DNA from: Patescibacteria group bacterium | GTDB taxonomy: Bacteria; Patescibacteriota; Microgenomatia; UBA1406; GWC2-37-13 | Length of the DNA: 33,645 nucleotides | Assembly (NCBI GenBank): GCA_026416375.1 | Contig: JAOAFI010000006.1 | Location: 1-33,645, forward strand | Direction: 5' to 3' | Shown: positions 7,574 to 16,644 of the stretch, piece by piece | Layout of the letters: every line of letters starts with the position of its first letter | Numbering within the stretch: position 1 is the first letter of the stretch | The notes under the pieces: model-generated | Databases searched by the model: none | What the model was told of the DNA's origin: nothing | Seen by the model: only the letters and a program-made list of their open reading frames with translations | Translations under genes and position numbers: made by a program

Positions 7574-8842
7574 TTAACTCAAATTAACCGCAATTTCTTT
7601 TCCAAGCTTGACAGCATAGTTTGTTCCCCTATCATATGGATAAGTCATTTCAAGATTAGCAATAAAAAAGTTTTTGACTGGAGTTAAAAATTTAGGTTTG
7701 TATTTTAAAAATTGCTTGTCAAAAATTGGCTGGGCATAGAGATTTTTAAAAATATAAGAGTTAACAATTGACTGATAATATTCTGGATTTATTTTTTCTA
7801 AATAAGGCTTAACATATTTTAATAATTCTTCTTTTGTCATTTTTAATTTTTTATCATTCTTCTTAAGATACCAAGCTAAATAAACTAAATGATTTCCTTG
7901 ATAATATTTTTTGTCAATAAAGTTTGTATGATTGATTATACCCATAATTGGTATTTTTGAGGTTGAGATATTAAGCCAATAATTTTTTTTAAGAAGAGGC
8001 ATTTTTGATTCTAAAATTAAAGTTATTGCTCCTAAATAATTAATCTTGCGGAGATTTTGCGTAAAATCTGCGGGAAATATTTTTTTTCCAATTTGAGCGG
8101 TTAAAGGAGAAGAAAGAGTAGAGATAACTACATCAAAAATCTGGTTATCTATTAAAAACTTTTCTTTTTCTTTTTTAATTTCTTTTATTTCATAATTTGT
8201 CAAAATCTTAACTCCTTTTTCTTTTAGTTTACAAGCTAAAAAATCAATAAATGCCTGAAAACCTCCTTGAAAATAACCTAAATTTTTAGTTCTTTTTTTA
8301 ATTCGCGCCCAAATAAAAGAGGCTAAAATATTTTCCGCATATTTACCGAATTTTTTCCGAAAAAGTTCTTGAAACAATATCTGATAAGCTTTTTTGCCCA
8401 TAAATTTAATCAAAAAATCAGAGGAAGTTTGTTTTTCGTAAAAAGAAAAAAAGGGAGAAAACTTTAAAAAAGCAAGTGTCAAGCCTGATCTGATTTTTTC
8501 AAAAAAAGAAAGATAAGGAAAAGATAAAAGATTTAATGGGGTGTCTAACCTATGAATTTGAAATTTAGAATTTGAAATATTAAATAAAGAAGCAGTCTCA
8601 GGAGAAGAAAAAAAAATATTATTAAAACCTATTTCTTTACTAAAATTAATAATCTCGTAGTCGTTAGCAAAAAGATGATGATAAGCATATTCCAAGCTCC
8701 AATCCCAATTTTTAGCTTTAAATCCTGAGGCTAATCCTCCAAGAAAAGATGATTTTTCAAAAATTATCACTTGATGTTTTTCTGAAAGATAATATGAAGC
8801 AGTCAATCCTGTTAATCCTGCGCCAATTAATGCAATTTTCAT
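7574..8842 (-). CDS. FAD-dependent NAD(P)-binding oxidoreductase, protoporphyrinogen oxidase/amine oxidase fold
   Basis: The N-terminus is a dinucleotide-binding fold: GAGLTGL (residues 7-13), an acidic residue ending strand 2 (E29), then the second glycine motif LGGLASGF typical of the amine oxidase/HemY superfamily. The C-terminus has NFFIANLEMTYPYDRGTNYAVKLG, the second FAD-binding part. Close relatives in Patescibacteria lie among polysaccharide genes and are annotated only as oxidoreductases; no other haem genes are visible, so protoporphyrinogen is an unlikely substrate. It lies 14 bases downstream of the AI-2E-like gene and may be cotranscribed; a TATCAT 6 nt before the ATG could also serve as a promoter. 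Confidence 0.75.
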   Translation of the reverse strand: MKIALIGAGLTGLTASYYLSEKHQVIIFEKSSFLGGLASGFKAKNWDWSLEYAYHHLFANDYEIINFSKEIGFNNIFFSSPETASLFNISNSKFQIHRLDTPLNLLSFPYLSFFEKIRSGLTLAFLKFSPFFSFYEKQTSSDFLIKFMGKKAYQILFQELFRKKFGKYAENILASFIWARIKKRTKNLGYFQGGFQAFIDFLACKLKEKGVKILTNYEIKEIKKEKEKFLIDNQIFDVVISTLSSPLTAQIGKKIFPADFTQNLRKINYLGAITLILESKMPLLKKNYWLNISTSKIPIMGIINHTNFIDKKYYQGNHLVYLAWYLKKNDKKLKMTKEELLKYVKPYLEKINPEYYQSIVNSYIFKNLYAQPIFDKQFLKYKPKFLTPVKNFFIANLEMTYPYDRGTNYAVKLGKEIAVNLS

Positions 8843-8856
8843 TCTCTAATGATAAT

Positions 8857-9837
8857 TTATTCTTTTATTTTTTGCCATTCAATAAGAAATGTTTTTAAAA
8901 AAACAACTGTTGGCACAGCAATAATAGCTCCTAAAACTCCAGCTAATTTTGCACCAATCATTAAACTTATTAAAACAACAATTGGATGAAGACCGGTAAT
9001 TTTTTTCATTATTAAAGGAACAATCAAATTATTTTCCAATTGTTGAATAACAATATAAAGACCAATCATTATCAAGGCAAAATTTAAAGAATAAGACAAT
9101 CCAATAATCACTGCCGGCACAGCCGAAACAATCGGACCGATTGTCGGCACAACTTCAAGAAGTCCGGCAATTACTGCCAAAGGCAAAGCATACTTAATAT
9201 TAAAAACTATTAATCCTATATAAGTTAAAACTCCAATAACTGTCATCAAAAAAATTTCTGCCCAAAACCAAGAAGAAGTTTTTTTTTGAGCAATATAAAT
9301 AATGTGGTTAATTTTTTTTGCTTTTTCCTCAGAGTAAAAAATTTTTAAAGCTTCTTCAATAAAATTTTTATCAGATAATAAATAATAACCAAAAAATAAA
9401 GTAGTAATAATAAAAAAAACATTGGAAAAAACACTTTTGACAAAATCAAAAAAACCAAGAGTAATATTGGGAATATTATTAGTTAAAGAGTTAATTTCAA
9501 AGTAAGGAAAAAATTGTTTTACTTGTTCGTCATTAATTAATACCGGAAGAGTTTTAACAAGATGAACAACTTCTCCAATAAGAGGCGGAATCACCAAATA
9601 AAAAAGATTAAAAAAAACAAAAATAAAAACAAAATAAACAAAAAGCGAAGCTAAAGAACGAGGAATTTTTTTCTTTTCCAAAAAATCGACAAAAGGAGAT
9701 AAAGCGCCAGCTATAATAAAAGCAATTAAAAGAGAAATCAATAATTCTCTTATCTGCCAAAAAAACCACAACATTAAAACAAAAAAAACAGAAAAAACAA
9801 TCGTTTTTGATGAAATTTCAATTTTTTGAGGCTTCAT
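8857..9837 (-). CDS. AI-2E family transporter (PerM/YdiK-like permease)
   Basis: A membrane protein of 326 residues with about seven or eight hydrophobic helices. The family pattern is clear: two N-terminal helices around FFWQIRELLISLLIAFIIAGALSP split by PFVDFLEKKKIPRSLA, a soluble middle part, then AVIAGLLEVVPTIGPIVSAVPAV and the C-terminal LIVPLIMKKITGLHPIVVL. Members include the autoinducer-2 exporter TqsA and cation/proton antiporters, so the cargo cannot be told. TATAAT (9850-9845) lies 7 nt before the ATG, which implies a leaderless transcript. Confidence 0.88.
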   Translation of the reverse strand: MKPQKIEISSKTIVFSVFFVLMLWFFWQIRELLISLLIAFIIAGALSPFVDFLEKKKIPRSLASLFVYFVFIFVFFNLFYLVIPPLIGEVVHLVKTLPVLINDEQVKQFFPYFEINSLTNNIPNITLGFFDFVKSVFSNVFFIITTLFFGYYLLSDKNFIEEALKIFYSEEKAKKINHIIYIAQKKTSSWFWAEIFLMTVIGVLTYIGLIVFNIKYALPLAVIAGLLEVVPTIGPIVSAVPAVIIGLSYSLNFALIMIGLYIVIQQLENNLIVPLIMKKITGLHPIVVLISLMIGAKLAGVLGAIIAVPTVVFLKTFLIEWQKIKE

Positions 9838-9864
9838 AATAATAATTATACAAAATTTTTATTA

Positions 9865-10557
9865 TTATTGAGCCAAAGTAAAACAATAAACCTTTAAAAC
9901 TCCTGATTTTTTTAATACTTTAGCTGCTTCATTTACAGTATATCCAGTTGTTATTACATCATCAACCAAAATAATTCTTTTATTTTTTAATAAATTATTA
10001 TCTATTTGTTTTTTTAATCTAAAAGCTCCTTTAGTATTTAAATATCTTTCTTGTCTTTTTTCTATCTGAGCTTGATTTTTTGTTTCTTTAACTCTTTCTA
10101 AAAAATCAATAATTGGAAAATTTAATAATCTATTTAAATACAAAGATATAGAACAAGCCTGATTAAAACCACGTTCTTTAAGTTTATTTTTATGAAGAGG
10201 AATAGGTTGAATAAAAATATCACTAGAAATCTTTTTATAAAATTCTAAAAAACTAATATTTAAAGGGTTAATTAATTTTAATAATTCATCAAGGGCTTCT
10301 TTAACAAACCGATATTTTATATTTTTAATAATTTTTTTTAAAAAATCATTATAATAGAAAACTGAACCAACTTGATCAATATAAAAATTTTTTAAACAAT
10401 TGTAATGAGTTAGATTATAAAGACTTATTTTTTGACAATAAAAACATTTTTGGAAGTTAATATATAAAAGTTTTTTTTGACATTTTAAACAAATATACCC
10501 CCCTGGCTTTTTACAATTTAAGCAAAACTTTGGAAAAAAAATATCTTTTATAAACAT
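9865..10557 (-). CDS. comF: ComF family phosphoribosyltransferase-like protein
   Basis: A ComF homologue of 230 residues, linked in other bacteria to uptake of transforming DNA. The N-terminus has two zinc-finger-like Cys pairs (CLNC...CLKC and CFYC), followed by a phosphoribosyltransferase fold with the PRPP loop IILVDDVITTGYT near residues 195-207 and the family motif QPIPLHKNKLKERGFNQA. In CPR bacteria, competence proteins with type IV pili are a proposed route for nucleic acid uptake; that link is background, not seen here. The gene starts a divergent pair with nrdR. Confidence 0.9.
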   Translation of the reverse strand: MFIKDIFFPKFCLNCKKPGGYICLKCQKKLLYINFQKCFYCQKISLYNLTHYNCLKNFYIDQVGSVFYYNDFLKKIIKNIKYRFVKEALDELLKLINPLNISFLEFYKKISSDIFIQPIPLHKNKLKERGFNQACSISLYLNRLLNFPIIDFLERVKETKNQAQIEKRQERYLNTKGAFRLKKQIDNNLLKNKRIILVDDVITTGYTVNEAAKVLKKSGVLKVYCFTLAQ

Positions 10558-10726
10558 AAAATTGTTTAATTATTATTTATTTAGTTTAATGCTTTTTTAT
10601 TTAAAAAACATTGTTAAACAAAGAGTTTTTTAATTTTTTGTTCTATTTTTTTTGAGAATCTTAATCTTTTCTTTTTCTTTGAGGCTAAAAAAATATCTTG
10701 ATATAGTTTTTATATATTTTGACCTC

Positions 10727-10779
10727 TTGAAATTCAACCAATAGTGTTTTAAATTTTTATCTGACACTATTTGTAGTAA
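10727..10779 (+). promoter_or_regulatory. nrdR-nrdJ promoter with two NrdR-box-like sites
   Basis: TTGAAA (10727-10732) and TAAATT (10750-10755) form a -35/-10 pair with 17-nt spacing, giving a start near 10762. The downstream box ACACTATTTGTAGTAA (10764-10779) matches 12 of 16 positions of the NrdR consensus ACACTATATATAGTGT; an upstream half-conserved site (10732-10747, ending ATAGTGT) matches 10 of 16. Their starts are 32 nt apart, three helical turns, which is the known spacing of NrdR-box pairs. One box covers the promoter spacer and the other the start of the transcript, fitting repression by the gene product encoded just downstream. Confidence 0.6.
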
Positions 10780-10785
10780 ATTTTT

Positions 10786-11232
10786 ATGATATGCCATTTT
10801 TGTCAAAATAAAGAAACCGAAGTAATTGAAACAAGAGTCTCAGATGATGGATTGGTTGTCAGACGAAGAAGACAATGTTTAAAATGCGAAAAAAGATTTA
10901 CTACATACGAAAGAGTTGAAGAACTGCCGATTTTGGTCATAAAAAGAGACGGCCGAAGAGAACATTTTGATAGAGAAAAATTAAGAAAAAGTGTAATTTT
11001 GCCTTGCGACAAAACAACAGTTTCCAGCAATCAAATAGAAAAACTAATAAATGATGTTGAAAAAGAATTAAAACAAAAAGATAAAACAGAAATTGAAAGC
11101 AAGGAAATAGGCAATTTGGTTGCCAAAAAACTAAAAAAAATAGATAAAATTGCCTATATTAGATTTGCTGCTGTTTTTAAAAGATTTGTTGATTTAGAAG
11201 AATTTGAAGCAGAATTAAAAAAATTATTATAA
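10786..11232 (+). CDS. nrdR: Transcriptional repressor NrdR
   Basis: NrdR senses dATP/ATP and represses ribonucleotide reductase genes. The zinc ribbon has C3-C6 and C31-C34 with the family stretch VRRRRQCLKC, and the ATP-cone follows (LPILVIKRDGRREHFDREKL to KIAYIRFAAVFKRF). At 148 residues it has full length. It is the first gene of a plus-strand run with nrdJ (19 bases downstream) and the cobalamin adenosyltransferase, and NrdR-box-like sites lie just upstream, so it probably represses its own operon. The reductase itself lacks an ATP-cone, so NrdR may be the main nucleotide sensor acting on this pathway. Confidence 0.97.
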   Translation: MICHFCQNKETEVIETRVSDDGLVVRRRRQCLKCEKRFTTYERVEELPILVIKRDGRREHFDREKLRKSVILPCDKTTVSSNQIEKLINDVEKELKQKDKTEIESKEIGNLVAKKLKKIDKIAYIRFAAVFKRFVDLEEFEAELKKLL

Positions 11233-11251
11233 ATTTATTTAATAACAAATT

Positions 11252-13612
11252 ATGAAACTATCAGGTGTTTCAGAAAAAGTATTTTTAGATCGTTATTCAT
11301 TAAAAGACAAAAAAGGAGTTCCTTTAGAAAAAACACCTGAGGAAATGTGGAAAAGAATCGCTAAAGCAGTTTCTTTAGTTGAAAAAAAAGAAAATCAAAA
11401 ACAATGGGAAAAAGAGTTTTTTTATGCCATGAAAGATTTTAAATACGTACCAGGAGGAAGAATATTATCTGGGGCTGGTACTGGCTTTGCTGTTTCTTTT
11501 TATAACTGTTATGTTATTCCTTCACCAAAAGATTCCCGCGACGGCATTCTTGAAACATTAAAACAAATGGTTGAAATAATGGCAAGAGGCGGAGGAGTGG
11601 GAATTAATTTGTCAACATTGCGACCTAGAGGATCAAGAGTTGAAAAAGTAAATGGTTTTTCCTCTGGTCCAGTTAACTGGGCTGAACTTTTTTCAGTTGC
11701 CACTAAAGACATAATTCAGCAAGGAGGAACACGAAGAGGCGCTTTAATGCTTATGCTTTGGGACTGGCATCCTGATATTGAAGAATTTATTACTGTTAAA
11801 GAAGATTTAAGAAAAATAAACGGTGCTAATTTGTCTTTATGTATTTCAGATAAATTTATGGAGGCAGTAAAAAAAGATGAAGAATGGGAATTGATTTTTC
11901 CTGATACCAAAGATAAAGATTACGATAATCTTTGGGATGGCGATATTGAATCTTGGAAAAAATTAGGAAAAAAAATAATTGTTTATAAAAAAGTTAAGGC
12001 AAGAGAAATTTGGGATTTGATTGCTAAAGCTGCCTGGAGAAGCGCTGAACCTGGAGTTGTTTTTATGGAAAGATATAACAAACTTTATAACAATTATTAT
12101 TGGAACAAAATTATTTGTGTAAATCCATGCGGTGAAGAGGGGCTTCCAGGCTGGGGGGTCTGCAATCTTGGTTCAATTAATTTATCAGCTCTTGTTAAAA
12201 GCAAGGATATTGATGAAAAAGGAGAGTTTGATTTTGAAGAATTAAAAAAAATTGTTAAAATCGCAGTTCGTTTTCAAGACAATGTTGTTGACATGGATCC
12301 TTATATTTTTGAAGGTATTAAAAAAACTCAACTTGAAGGAGAAAGACGAATTGGGCTTGGAACGATGGGTTTAGCTGATGCTTTAATAAAACTTCATATT
12401 AGATATGGTTCAAAAGAATCCTTAAAATTTATTGATAAAGTTTATAAAATAATCCGCGATGAAGCCTATAAAGCCTCAAGTGAAATTGCCAAAGAAAAAG
12501 GTAGTTTTTTAAAATTTAATCAAAAATCATTTTTAAAAGGAAAATTTATTTCTCAACTTCCAGAAGATGTAAAAAAATCAATCAAAAAAAATGGTATTAG
12601 AAATTCTCTTCTTTTAATGCAAGCTCCAACTGGATCAACTTCTCTTATGGCTAACACATCCTCTGGAATTGAACCTGTTTTTGAATTTGAATTTATTAGA
12701 AAAGATAGGCTTGGAGTTCATATTATTCGTCATCATCTATATGAAAAATGGTATAAAAAACACGAAAAAGAAAAAAAAGAAGGAAAAATAAAAAAACCAG
12801 AATGGTTTGTTTCTGCTAATGAATTAACACCAGAAGATCATGTTTATGTTCAAGCAGCAATTCAAAAATATGTTGATGCTTCAATCTCAAAGACAGTTAA
12901 TGCGCCAAAAACTCATACGGTTGACGATGTAAAAAAACTTTATACTTTGGCTTATGAGCTTGGATGCAAAGGGATTACTTATTTTAGAGAAGGATCAAGA
13001 GAGGGAGTATTAGAAAGAAAAGATGAAAAAAAACAAGAACAAAAACCGCCCTCATATACTATAAAACCAAGGCCAATGGTAGTTCATGGTTCAACTTATA
13101 AAATCAACACCCCTGTTGGAATAGCTTTTATTACTCTAAATACTAATGGAGGAAATCCACCTGAACCTTTAGAAATGTTTATAACTATTGGCAAAGCAGG
13201 AAGCGATATTTACGCTATGGCTGAAGGATTAGGAAGAATGATATCAACTGCTTTAAGATTTTCTTCACATTTACCGGTTGAGGTAAGAGTAAAAGAAATT
13301 ATTAATCAACTTAAAGATATTGGAGGCGCTCGAACTTATGGCTTTGGAAAAGATAAAATAAGAAGCTTGCCTGATGCTATCGCCAAAGTATTAATAATGC
13401 ATTATGGGTTAAATGAAGAAAAAAATAATTTTCAAAAGTCAGAAGAAAAACCAAAATTAATAGAAAAAACAACCCAACCAACAATAACAGATTCTATTAA
13501 TTTAAATGAAGAAAAAATGCTTGATATCTGTCCATCATGCGGAGAAGCTTCGTTTGTTCATGAGGAAGGTTGTAAAAAATGTTATGGCTGCGGATATAGT
13601 GAATGCGGATAA
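11252..13612 (+). CDS. nrdJ: Adenosylcobalamin-dependent (class II) ribonucleotide reductase
   Basis: It makes deoxyribonucleotides with a radical from coenzyme B12, with or without oxygen. C86 (FYNCYV) and C304 are the expected redox pair; N291-P-C293-G-E295 carries the active-site thiyl Cys and the Glu; APTGSTSLMANTSSGIEP is the phosphate-binding loop. A TSCPD domain (about residues 650-720) and a C-terminal Cys-rich tail (CPSCGEASF...CKKCYGCG), which reduces the active site, are present. At 786 residues it is complete, without the N-terminal ATP-cone of many reductases. Together with nrdR and the adenosyltransferase it forms a self-contained module; thioredoxin, encoded 1 kb further on, could be the electron donor. 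Confidence 0.96.
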   Translation: MKLSGVSEKVFLDRYSLKDKKGVPLEKTPEEMWKRIAKAVSLVEKKENQKQWEKEFFYAMKDFKYVPGGRILSGAGTGFAVSFYNCYVIPSPKDSRDGILETLKQMVEIMARGGGVGINLSTLRPRGSRVEKVNGFSSGPVNWAELFSVATKDIIQQGGTRRGALMLMLWDWHPDIEEFITVKEDLRKINGANLSLCISDKFMEAVKKDEEWELIFPDTKDKDYDNLWDGDIESWKKLGKKIIVYKKVKAREIWDLIAKAAWRSAEPGVVFMERYNKLYNNYYWNKIICVNPCGEEGLPGWGVCNLGSINLSALVKSKDIDEKGEFDFEELKKIVKIAVRFQDNVVDMDPYIFEGIKKTQLEGERRIGLGTMGLADALIKLHIRYGSKESLKFIDKVYKIIRDEAYKASSEIAKEKGSFLKFNQKSFLKGKFISQLPEDVKKSIKKNGIRNSLLLMQAPTGSTSLMANTSSGIEPVFEFEFIRKDRLGVHIIRHHLYEKWYKKHEKEKKEGKIKKPEWFVSANELTPEDHVYVQAAIQKYVDASISKTVNAPKTHTVDDVKKLYTLAYELGCKGITYFREGSREGVLERKDEKKQEQKPPSYTIKPRPMVVHGSTYKINTPVGIAFITLNTNGGNPPEPLEMFITIGKAGSDIYAMAEGLGRMISTALRFSSHLPVEVRVKEIINQLKDIGGARTYGFGKDKIRSLPDAIAKVLIMHYGLNEEKNNFQKSEEKPKLIEKTTQPTITDSINLNEEKMLDICPSCGEASFVHEEGCKKCYGCGYSECG

Positions 13613-13635
13613 TTTTAATAAATTAATCAAAATTT

Positions 13636-14139
13636 ATGCCTGTTTATACAAAAAAAGGAGATAGAGGAAAAACCTCTCTTTTTGGAGAGGAAAAAGTTTT
13701 AAAATCAGATATTATTATTGAGGCACTTGGAAATATAGATGAACTTAATTCTTTTATTGGGATAGTTGTTTTTAAAATAAAAGAAAAAAGTGACAAAGAT
13801 TTTTTAATCAAAATTCAAAAAGATCTTTATCAAATAATGTCAATTTTATCCAAAGCAAATAAAAAAACTGATTTTTTGGAAAAAAGAGTTTTTGATTTTG
13901 AAAAAAAAATTGATGAAATTGAAAAAAAATTATTGCCATTAAATAAATTTATTGTTCCTGGAGGGACAGAGCTTTCCTGTTGGTTTCATATTTTGCGAAC
14001 CATTTGCCGGCGGGCTGAAAGACAAGTAGTTAAAAGAAAAAAATATTTTGAAGTTGTCAAATATTTAAACAGACTTTCTGACTTATTTTTTATGCTGGCA
14101 AGATTTTATAATAAAAACGAAGATGTTTTTTTAGAATAA
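13636..14139 (+). CDS. PduO-type ATP:cob(I)alamin adenosyltransferase
   Basis: It makes adenosylcobalamin from cob(I)alamin and ATP, i.e. the cofactor of the reductase encoded 23 bases upstream. The family blocks are complete: ATP-binding YTKKGDRGKTSLFG (4-17), ALGNIDELNSFIG (30-42), PGGTELSCWFHILRTICRRAER (108-129) and YLNRLSDLFFMLARF (143-157). No other cobalamin genes are seen in the window, so the cell probably salvages a corrinoid and only performs the last step itself. There is no sign of a cobalamin riboswitch in front of the operon. Confidence 0.94.
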   Translation: MPVYTKKGDRGKTSLFGEEKVLKSDIIIEALGNIDELNSFIGIVVFKIKEKSDKDFLIKIQKDLYQIMSILSKANKKTDFLEKRVFDFEKKIDEIEKKLLPLNKFIVPGGTELSCWFHILRTICRRAERQVVKRKKYFEVVKYLNRLSDLFFMLARFYNKNEDVFLE

Positions 14140-14184
14140 TTTAAATTTATTTAAATCCTCTTTTATTTGATTTATAATTTTTTT

Positions 14185-14619
14185 ATGAGCACTAATTTTA
14201 CTGATATTACTGATTTAGTTAGAAAATATCAGGTAAAAACTGATAAAAAACAAGATATTGAGGGTGTTAGCCTGCCAAAAGAAGCAGAACCTTTAGGACA
14301 AGAAAATATTGAAATAAAAGAAGTTGTTGAAAATAAAGTTGATGAAGAAGTCAGACCTTATGTTCAACCAACAAGCGAAACAATCAATCTTCCTCCAGAT
14401 TTAAAAAAACTTGGTATTCAGCATGTTTCTTCAACAAAATTTCCTTCATATAAAAACATAAAACTGCCAATATCAGACGAAAAAGTAGTTGTTGGTCTTC
14501 GTGCACCTATTACCTCATCAATTCGCTGGCTGGCAACTTTAGCAGTTTATCTTTTAGCAAAAGCCCATTTAGGTTTAAAAGTTGTCGGCGGGAAAGTAAT
14601 AAGAGTATTTAAAAATTAG
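14185..14619 (+). CDS. Hypothetical protein with C-terminal hydrophobic segment
   Basis: Not recognised. From ATG 14185 the protein has 144 residues: an acidic, probably flexible N-terminal two thirds (Glu/Lys/Val-rich, about 1-75), a middle INLPPDLKKLGIQHVSSTKFPSYKNIKLPISDEKV, and one hydrophobic stretch near the end (IRWLATLAVYLLAKAHLGL). The start is decided by TATAAT (14173-14178) exactly 6 nt before this ATG; the earlier in-frame ATG at 14167 would lie inside the promoter. The 3' end overlaps the thioredoxin gene on the other strand by 4 bases. The layout (long polar tail, short amphipathic/membrane C-terminus) would fit a membrane-associated adaptor, but nothing proves it. Confidence 0.7.
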   Translation: MSTNFTDITDLVRKYQVKTDKKQDIEGVSLPKEAEPLGQENIEIKEVVENKVDEEVRPYVQPTSETINLPPDLKKLGIQHVSSTKFPSYKNIKLPISDEKVVVGLRAPITSSIRWLATLAVYLLAKAHLGLKVVGGKVIRVFKN

Positions 14620-14936
14620 GAGTTATTTAAATTTTTTATCTCTTTTAAGAAATCCTCTTTGCTTTTGGCGCCAACAAACTGATGAATAACTTGACCGTTT
14701 TTAAAAACAACAAATGTAGGTATTGAAAAAACTTGATATTGAGAAGCTAGTTCTGGATTTTCATCAACGTTGATTTTAACAAATTTTACTTCTTTTTTTT
14801 CTTTTGAAAGCTCATCAATAATTGGTGCCATCATCCGACAAGGTCCGCACCAATCAGCATAAAAATCAACAACAACTACTTCTTTTGCCTCAATTACTTC
14901 TTTTTGAAAATTATTCTTTCCAATATGAATCACCAT
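14616..14936 (-). CDS. trxA: Thioredoxin
   Basis: A single-domain thioredoxin of 106 residues with the active site W29-C30-G31-P32-C33, the buried Asp in VVVDFYADWC, the cis-Pro segment FSIPTFVVF and a C-terminal helix. It has no signal peptide, so it is cytoplasmic. It is a plausible reductant for the class II ribonucleotide reductase encoded nearby. TATTAT (14950-14945) is 8 nt before the ATG with TTGAAT 17 nt further upstream, giving an almost leaderless transcript. Confidence 0.95.
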   Translation of the reverse strand: MVIHIGKNNFQKEVIEAKEVVVVDFYADWCGPCRMMAPIIDELSKEKKEVKFVKINVDENPELASQYQVFSIPTFVVFKNGQVIHQFVGAKSKEDFLKEIKNLNNS

Positions 14937-14988
14937 AGAAGCTAATAATAAAATAAAAAAAACAAAAATTCAACTGATTTAATATTTG

Positions 14989-15012
14989 AAAAAAAAGATT
15001 GTTTTAACAATC
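14989..15012 (-). other. Perfect palindrome with T-run in the trxA-yifB spacer
   Basis: GATTGTT (14997-15003) and AACAATC (15006-15012) form a 7-bp stem with a 2-nt gap. On the minus strand eight T follow (14996-14989). It has the shape of an intrinsic terminator, but lies upstream of the proposed trxA promoter and after no minus-strand gene; it could be an operator or stop antisense transcription coming from yifB. The spacing is too tight for a normal hairpin loop unless the inner pair opens. Confidence 0.35.
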
Positions 15013-15123
15013 CAAAAATAATATTTTGTTGGTTATAGTCAATTGAATTTTTTTATTTGTTTTTTTATTTTTTATTTAAAAAGTTTTTTAAAATTAAAAC
15101 ACCTTCATAATGTCCGTTAAAAT

Positions 15124-16641
15124 ATGTTGTCAAAAGTATTTTCAGGAGCAACAATTGGATTAGATGGGGTTTTGATAGAGGTAGAAACAGATGTGGCAGA
15201 AAGAGGTTTTCCCGGCTTTACTATTGTTGGCCTACCTGATAAATCTGTTGATGAGGCCAAAGAAAGAGTTAGATCAGCGATTACAAACAGCGGTTTTAAA
15301 ATGCCAGATACAAGGTTGACAATTAATTTAGCACCGGCTGATATTCCAAAAACAGGCTCATCTTTTGATTTGCCAATTGCAATTGGTGTTTTAACTGCAT
15401 CAGGAGTAATAAAAAAAGAAAGCTTAAAAAATTCTTTATTTTTAGGCGAACTATCTCTTGAAGGAAAAATTAGACAAATTCCAGGGGTATTGCCAATTGT
15501 TTTGATGGCAAAAAAGAAAAAAATAACCAAAGTTTTTATTCCTCAGGAAAACATTAACGAAGCCTCTTTAATCGATGAAATTGAGATTTTTCCAATTAAA
15601 AATCTAGCAGAGTTAATTTTACATCTTAATGAAGAAATAAAAATTTTTCCTTTTATTAAAGAAAATTTAATAATTGAGCCAGATTTTGATTATGAGTTTT
15701 TATTTGAAAACATAAAAGGACAAGTAATGGCAAAAAGAGCTTGTGAGATAGCTGCTGCTGGTTTTCATAATATTTTATTTAAAGGTCCGCCTGGTGCTGG
15801 TAAAACTCTTCTTTCCAAAGCTTTTGCCTCAATTTTGCCTCCAATGGAAAAAGAAGAAATAATTGAAGTAACAAAAATTTATTCAGTTGCCGGACTTTTA
15901 AAAAATTTTTTTTATATTAATAAAAGACCGTTTCGTTCTCCTCATCATACAGTTTCAAGGATTGGTTTGGTTGGCGGAGGAACAAATCCAACCCCAGGAG
16001 AAATTTCCTTAGCTCACAGAGGCGTTCTTTTTTTAGATGAAATCTCAGAGTTTCCTCGTTCAGTTCTTGAAGCTTTGCGACAGCCTTTAGAAGACGGAAA
16101 AATCACTATTTCTCGAGTTCAAGGAAGCTTAACTTTTCCTTCAAAGTTTATTTTAATTGCTGCTTCTAATCCTTGTCCTTGCGGGTTTTTGGGTCATCCA
16201 AAAAAACCATGCCAATGCAGTCCGGGAGCAGTTTTAAAATACAAAAAAAGGCTTTCTGGCCCTTTTCTTGATAGAATTGATCTTCATGTTGATGTTTTAC
16301 CGGTTGAAGAAAATGAATTAACAAAAAATATTGCCTGCGAAACAAGCGAACAAATAAGAAAAAAAATTATTAAAGCAAAAGAAAAACAAAAACAAAGATT
16401 TAAAGATTTAAAAATTTTAAATAACAGCGAAATGGGACCTTCAGAAATAAAAAAATTTTGTCAATTAACAAAAGAGGCAGAAAATCTTTTAAAACAAGCA
16501 ATCTCAAAACTTTCTTTATCAGCCAGAAGTTATTTTAAAACAATTAAAATTAGCCAGACAATTGCTGATTTAGAAGAAAAGGAAATTATTGATGAACAAT
16601 CAATTGCTGAGGCGCTTCAATATCGGTTTAGTGACGAATAG
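15124..16641 (+). CDS. YifB family Mg chelatase-like AAA ATPase
   Basis: A protein of 505 residues in the usual YifB/ComM order: N-terminal ribosomal S5-like domain with GFPGFTIVGLPDKSVDEAKERVRSA and LTINLAPADIPKTGS, then the AAA+ domain with Walker A GPPGAGKTL (221-229), RPFRSPHHTVS, Walker B GVLFLDEISEF, NPCPCGFLGHP and a C-terminal lid with SARSYFKTIKISQTIADLE. ComM of this family is a branch-migration helicase used in natural transformation; with comF and pilin-like genes in the same window a DNA-uptake role is reasonable but inferred. No Shine-Dalgarno site; CATAAT at 15106-15111 could be its -10. Confidence 0.95.
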   Translation: MLSKVFSGATIGLDGVLIEVETDVAERGFPGFTIVGLPDKSVDEAKERVRSAITNSGFKMPDTRLTINLAPADIPKTGSSFDLPIAIGVLTASGVIKKESLKNSLFLGELSLEGKIRQIPGVLPIVLMAKKKKITKVFIPQENINEASLIDEIEIFPIKNLAELILHLNEEIKIFPFIKENLIIEPDFDYEFLFENIKGQVMAKRACEIAAAGFHNILFKGPPGAGKTLLSKAFASILPPMEKEEIIEVTKIYSVAGLLKNFFYINKRPFRSPHHTVSRIGLVGGGTNPTPGEISLAHRGVLFLDEISEFPRSVLEALRQPLEDGKITISRVQGSLTFPSKFILIAASNPCPCGFLGHPKKPCQCSPGAVLKYKKRLSGPFLDRIDLHVDVLPVEENELTKNIACETSEQIRKKIIKAKEKQKQRFKDLKILNNSEMGPSEIKKFCQLTKEAENLLKQAISKLSLSARSYFKTIKISQTIADLEEKEIIDEQSIAEALQYRFSDE

Positions 16642-16644
16642 ATC

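Noticed and set aside
7574-8842. Protoporphyrinogen oxidase (hemY/hemG function)
   Set aside because: Only the general amine oxidase fold is supported; no other haem biosynthesis gene is in the window and the neighbours concern sugars and the envelope.
10558-10785. Cobalamin riboswitch upstream of the B12-dependent reductase operon
   Set aside because: No B12-box-like or long structured G+C-richer segment is visible; the spacer is A/T-rich with a simple promoter and NrdR-like boxes.
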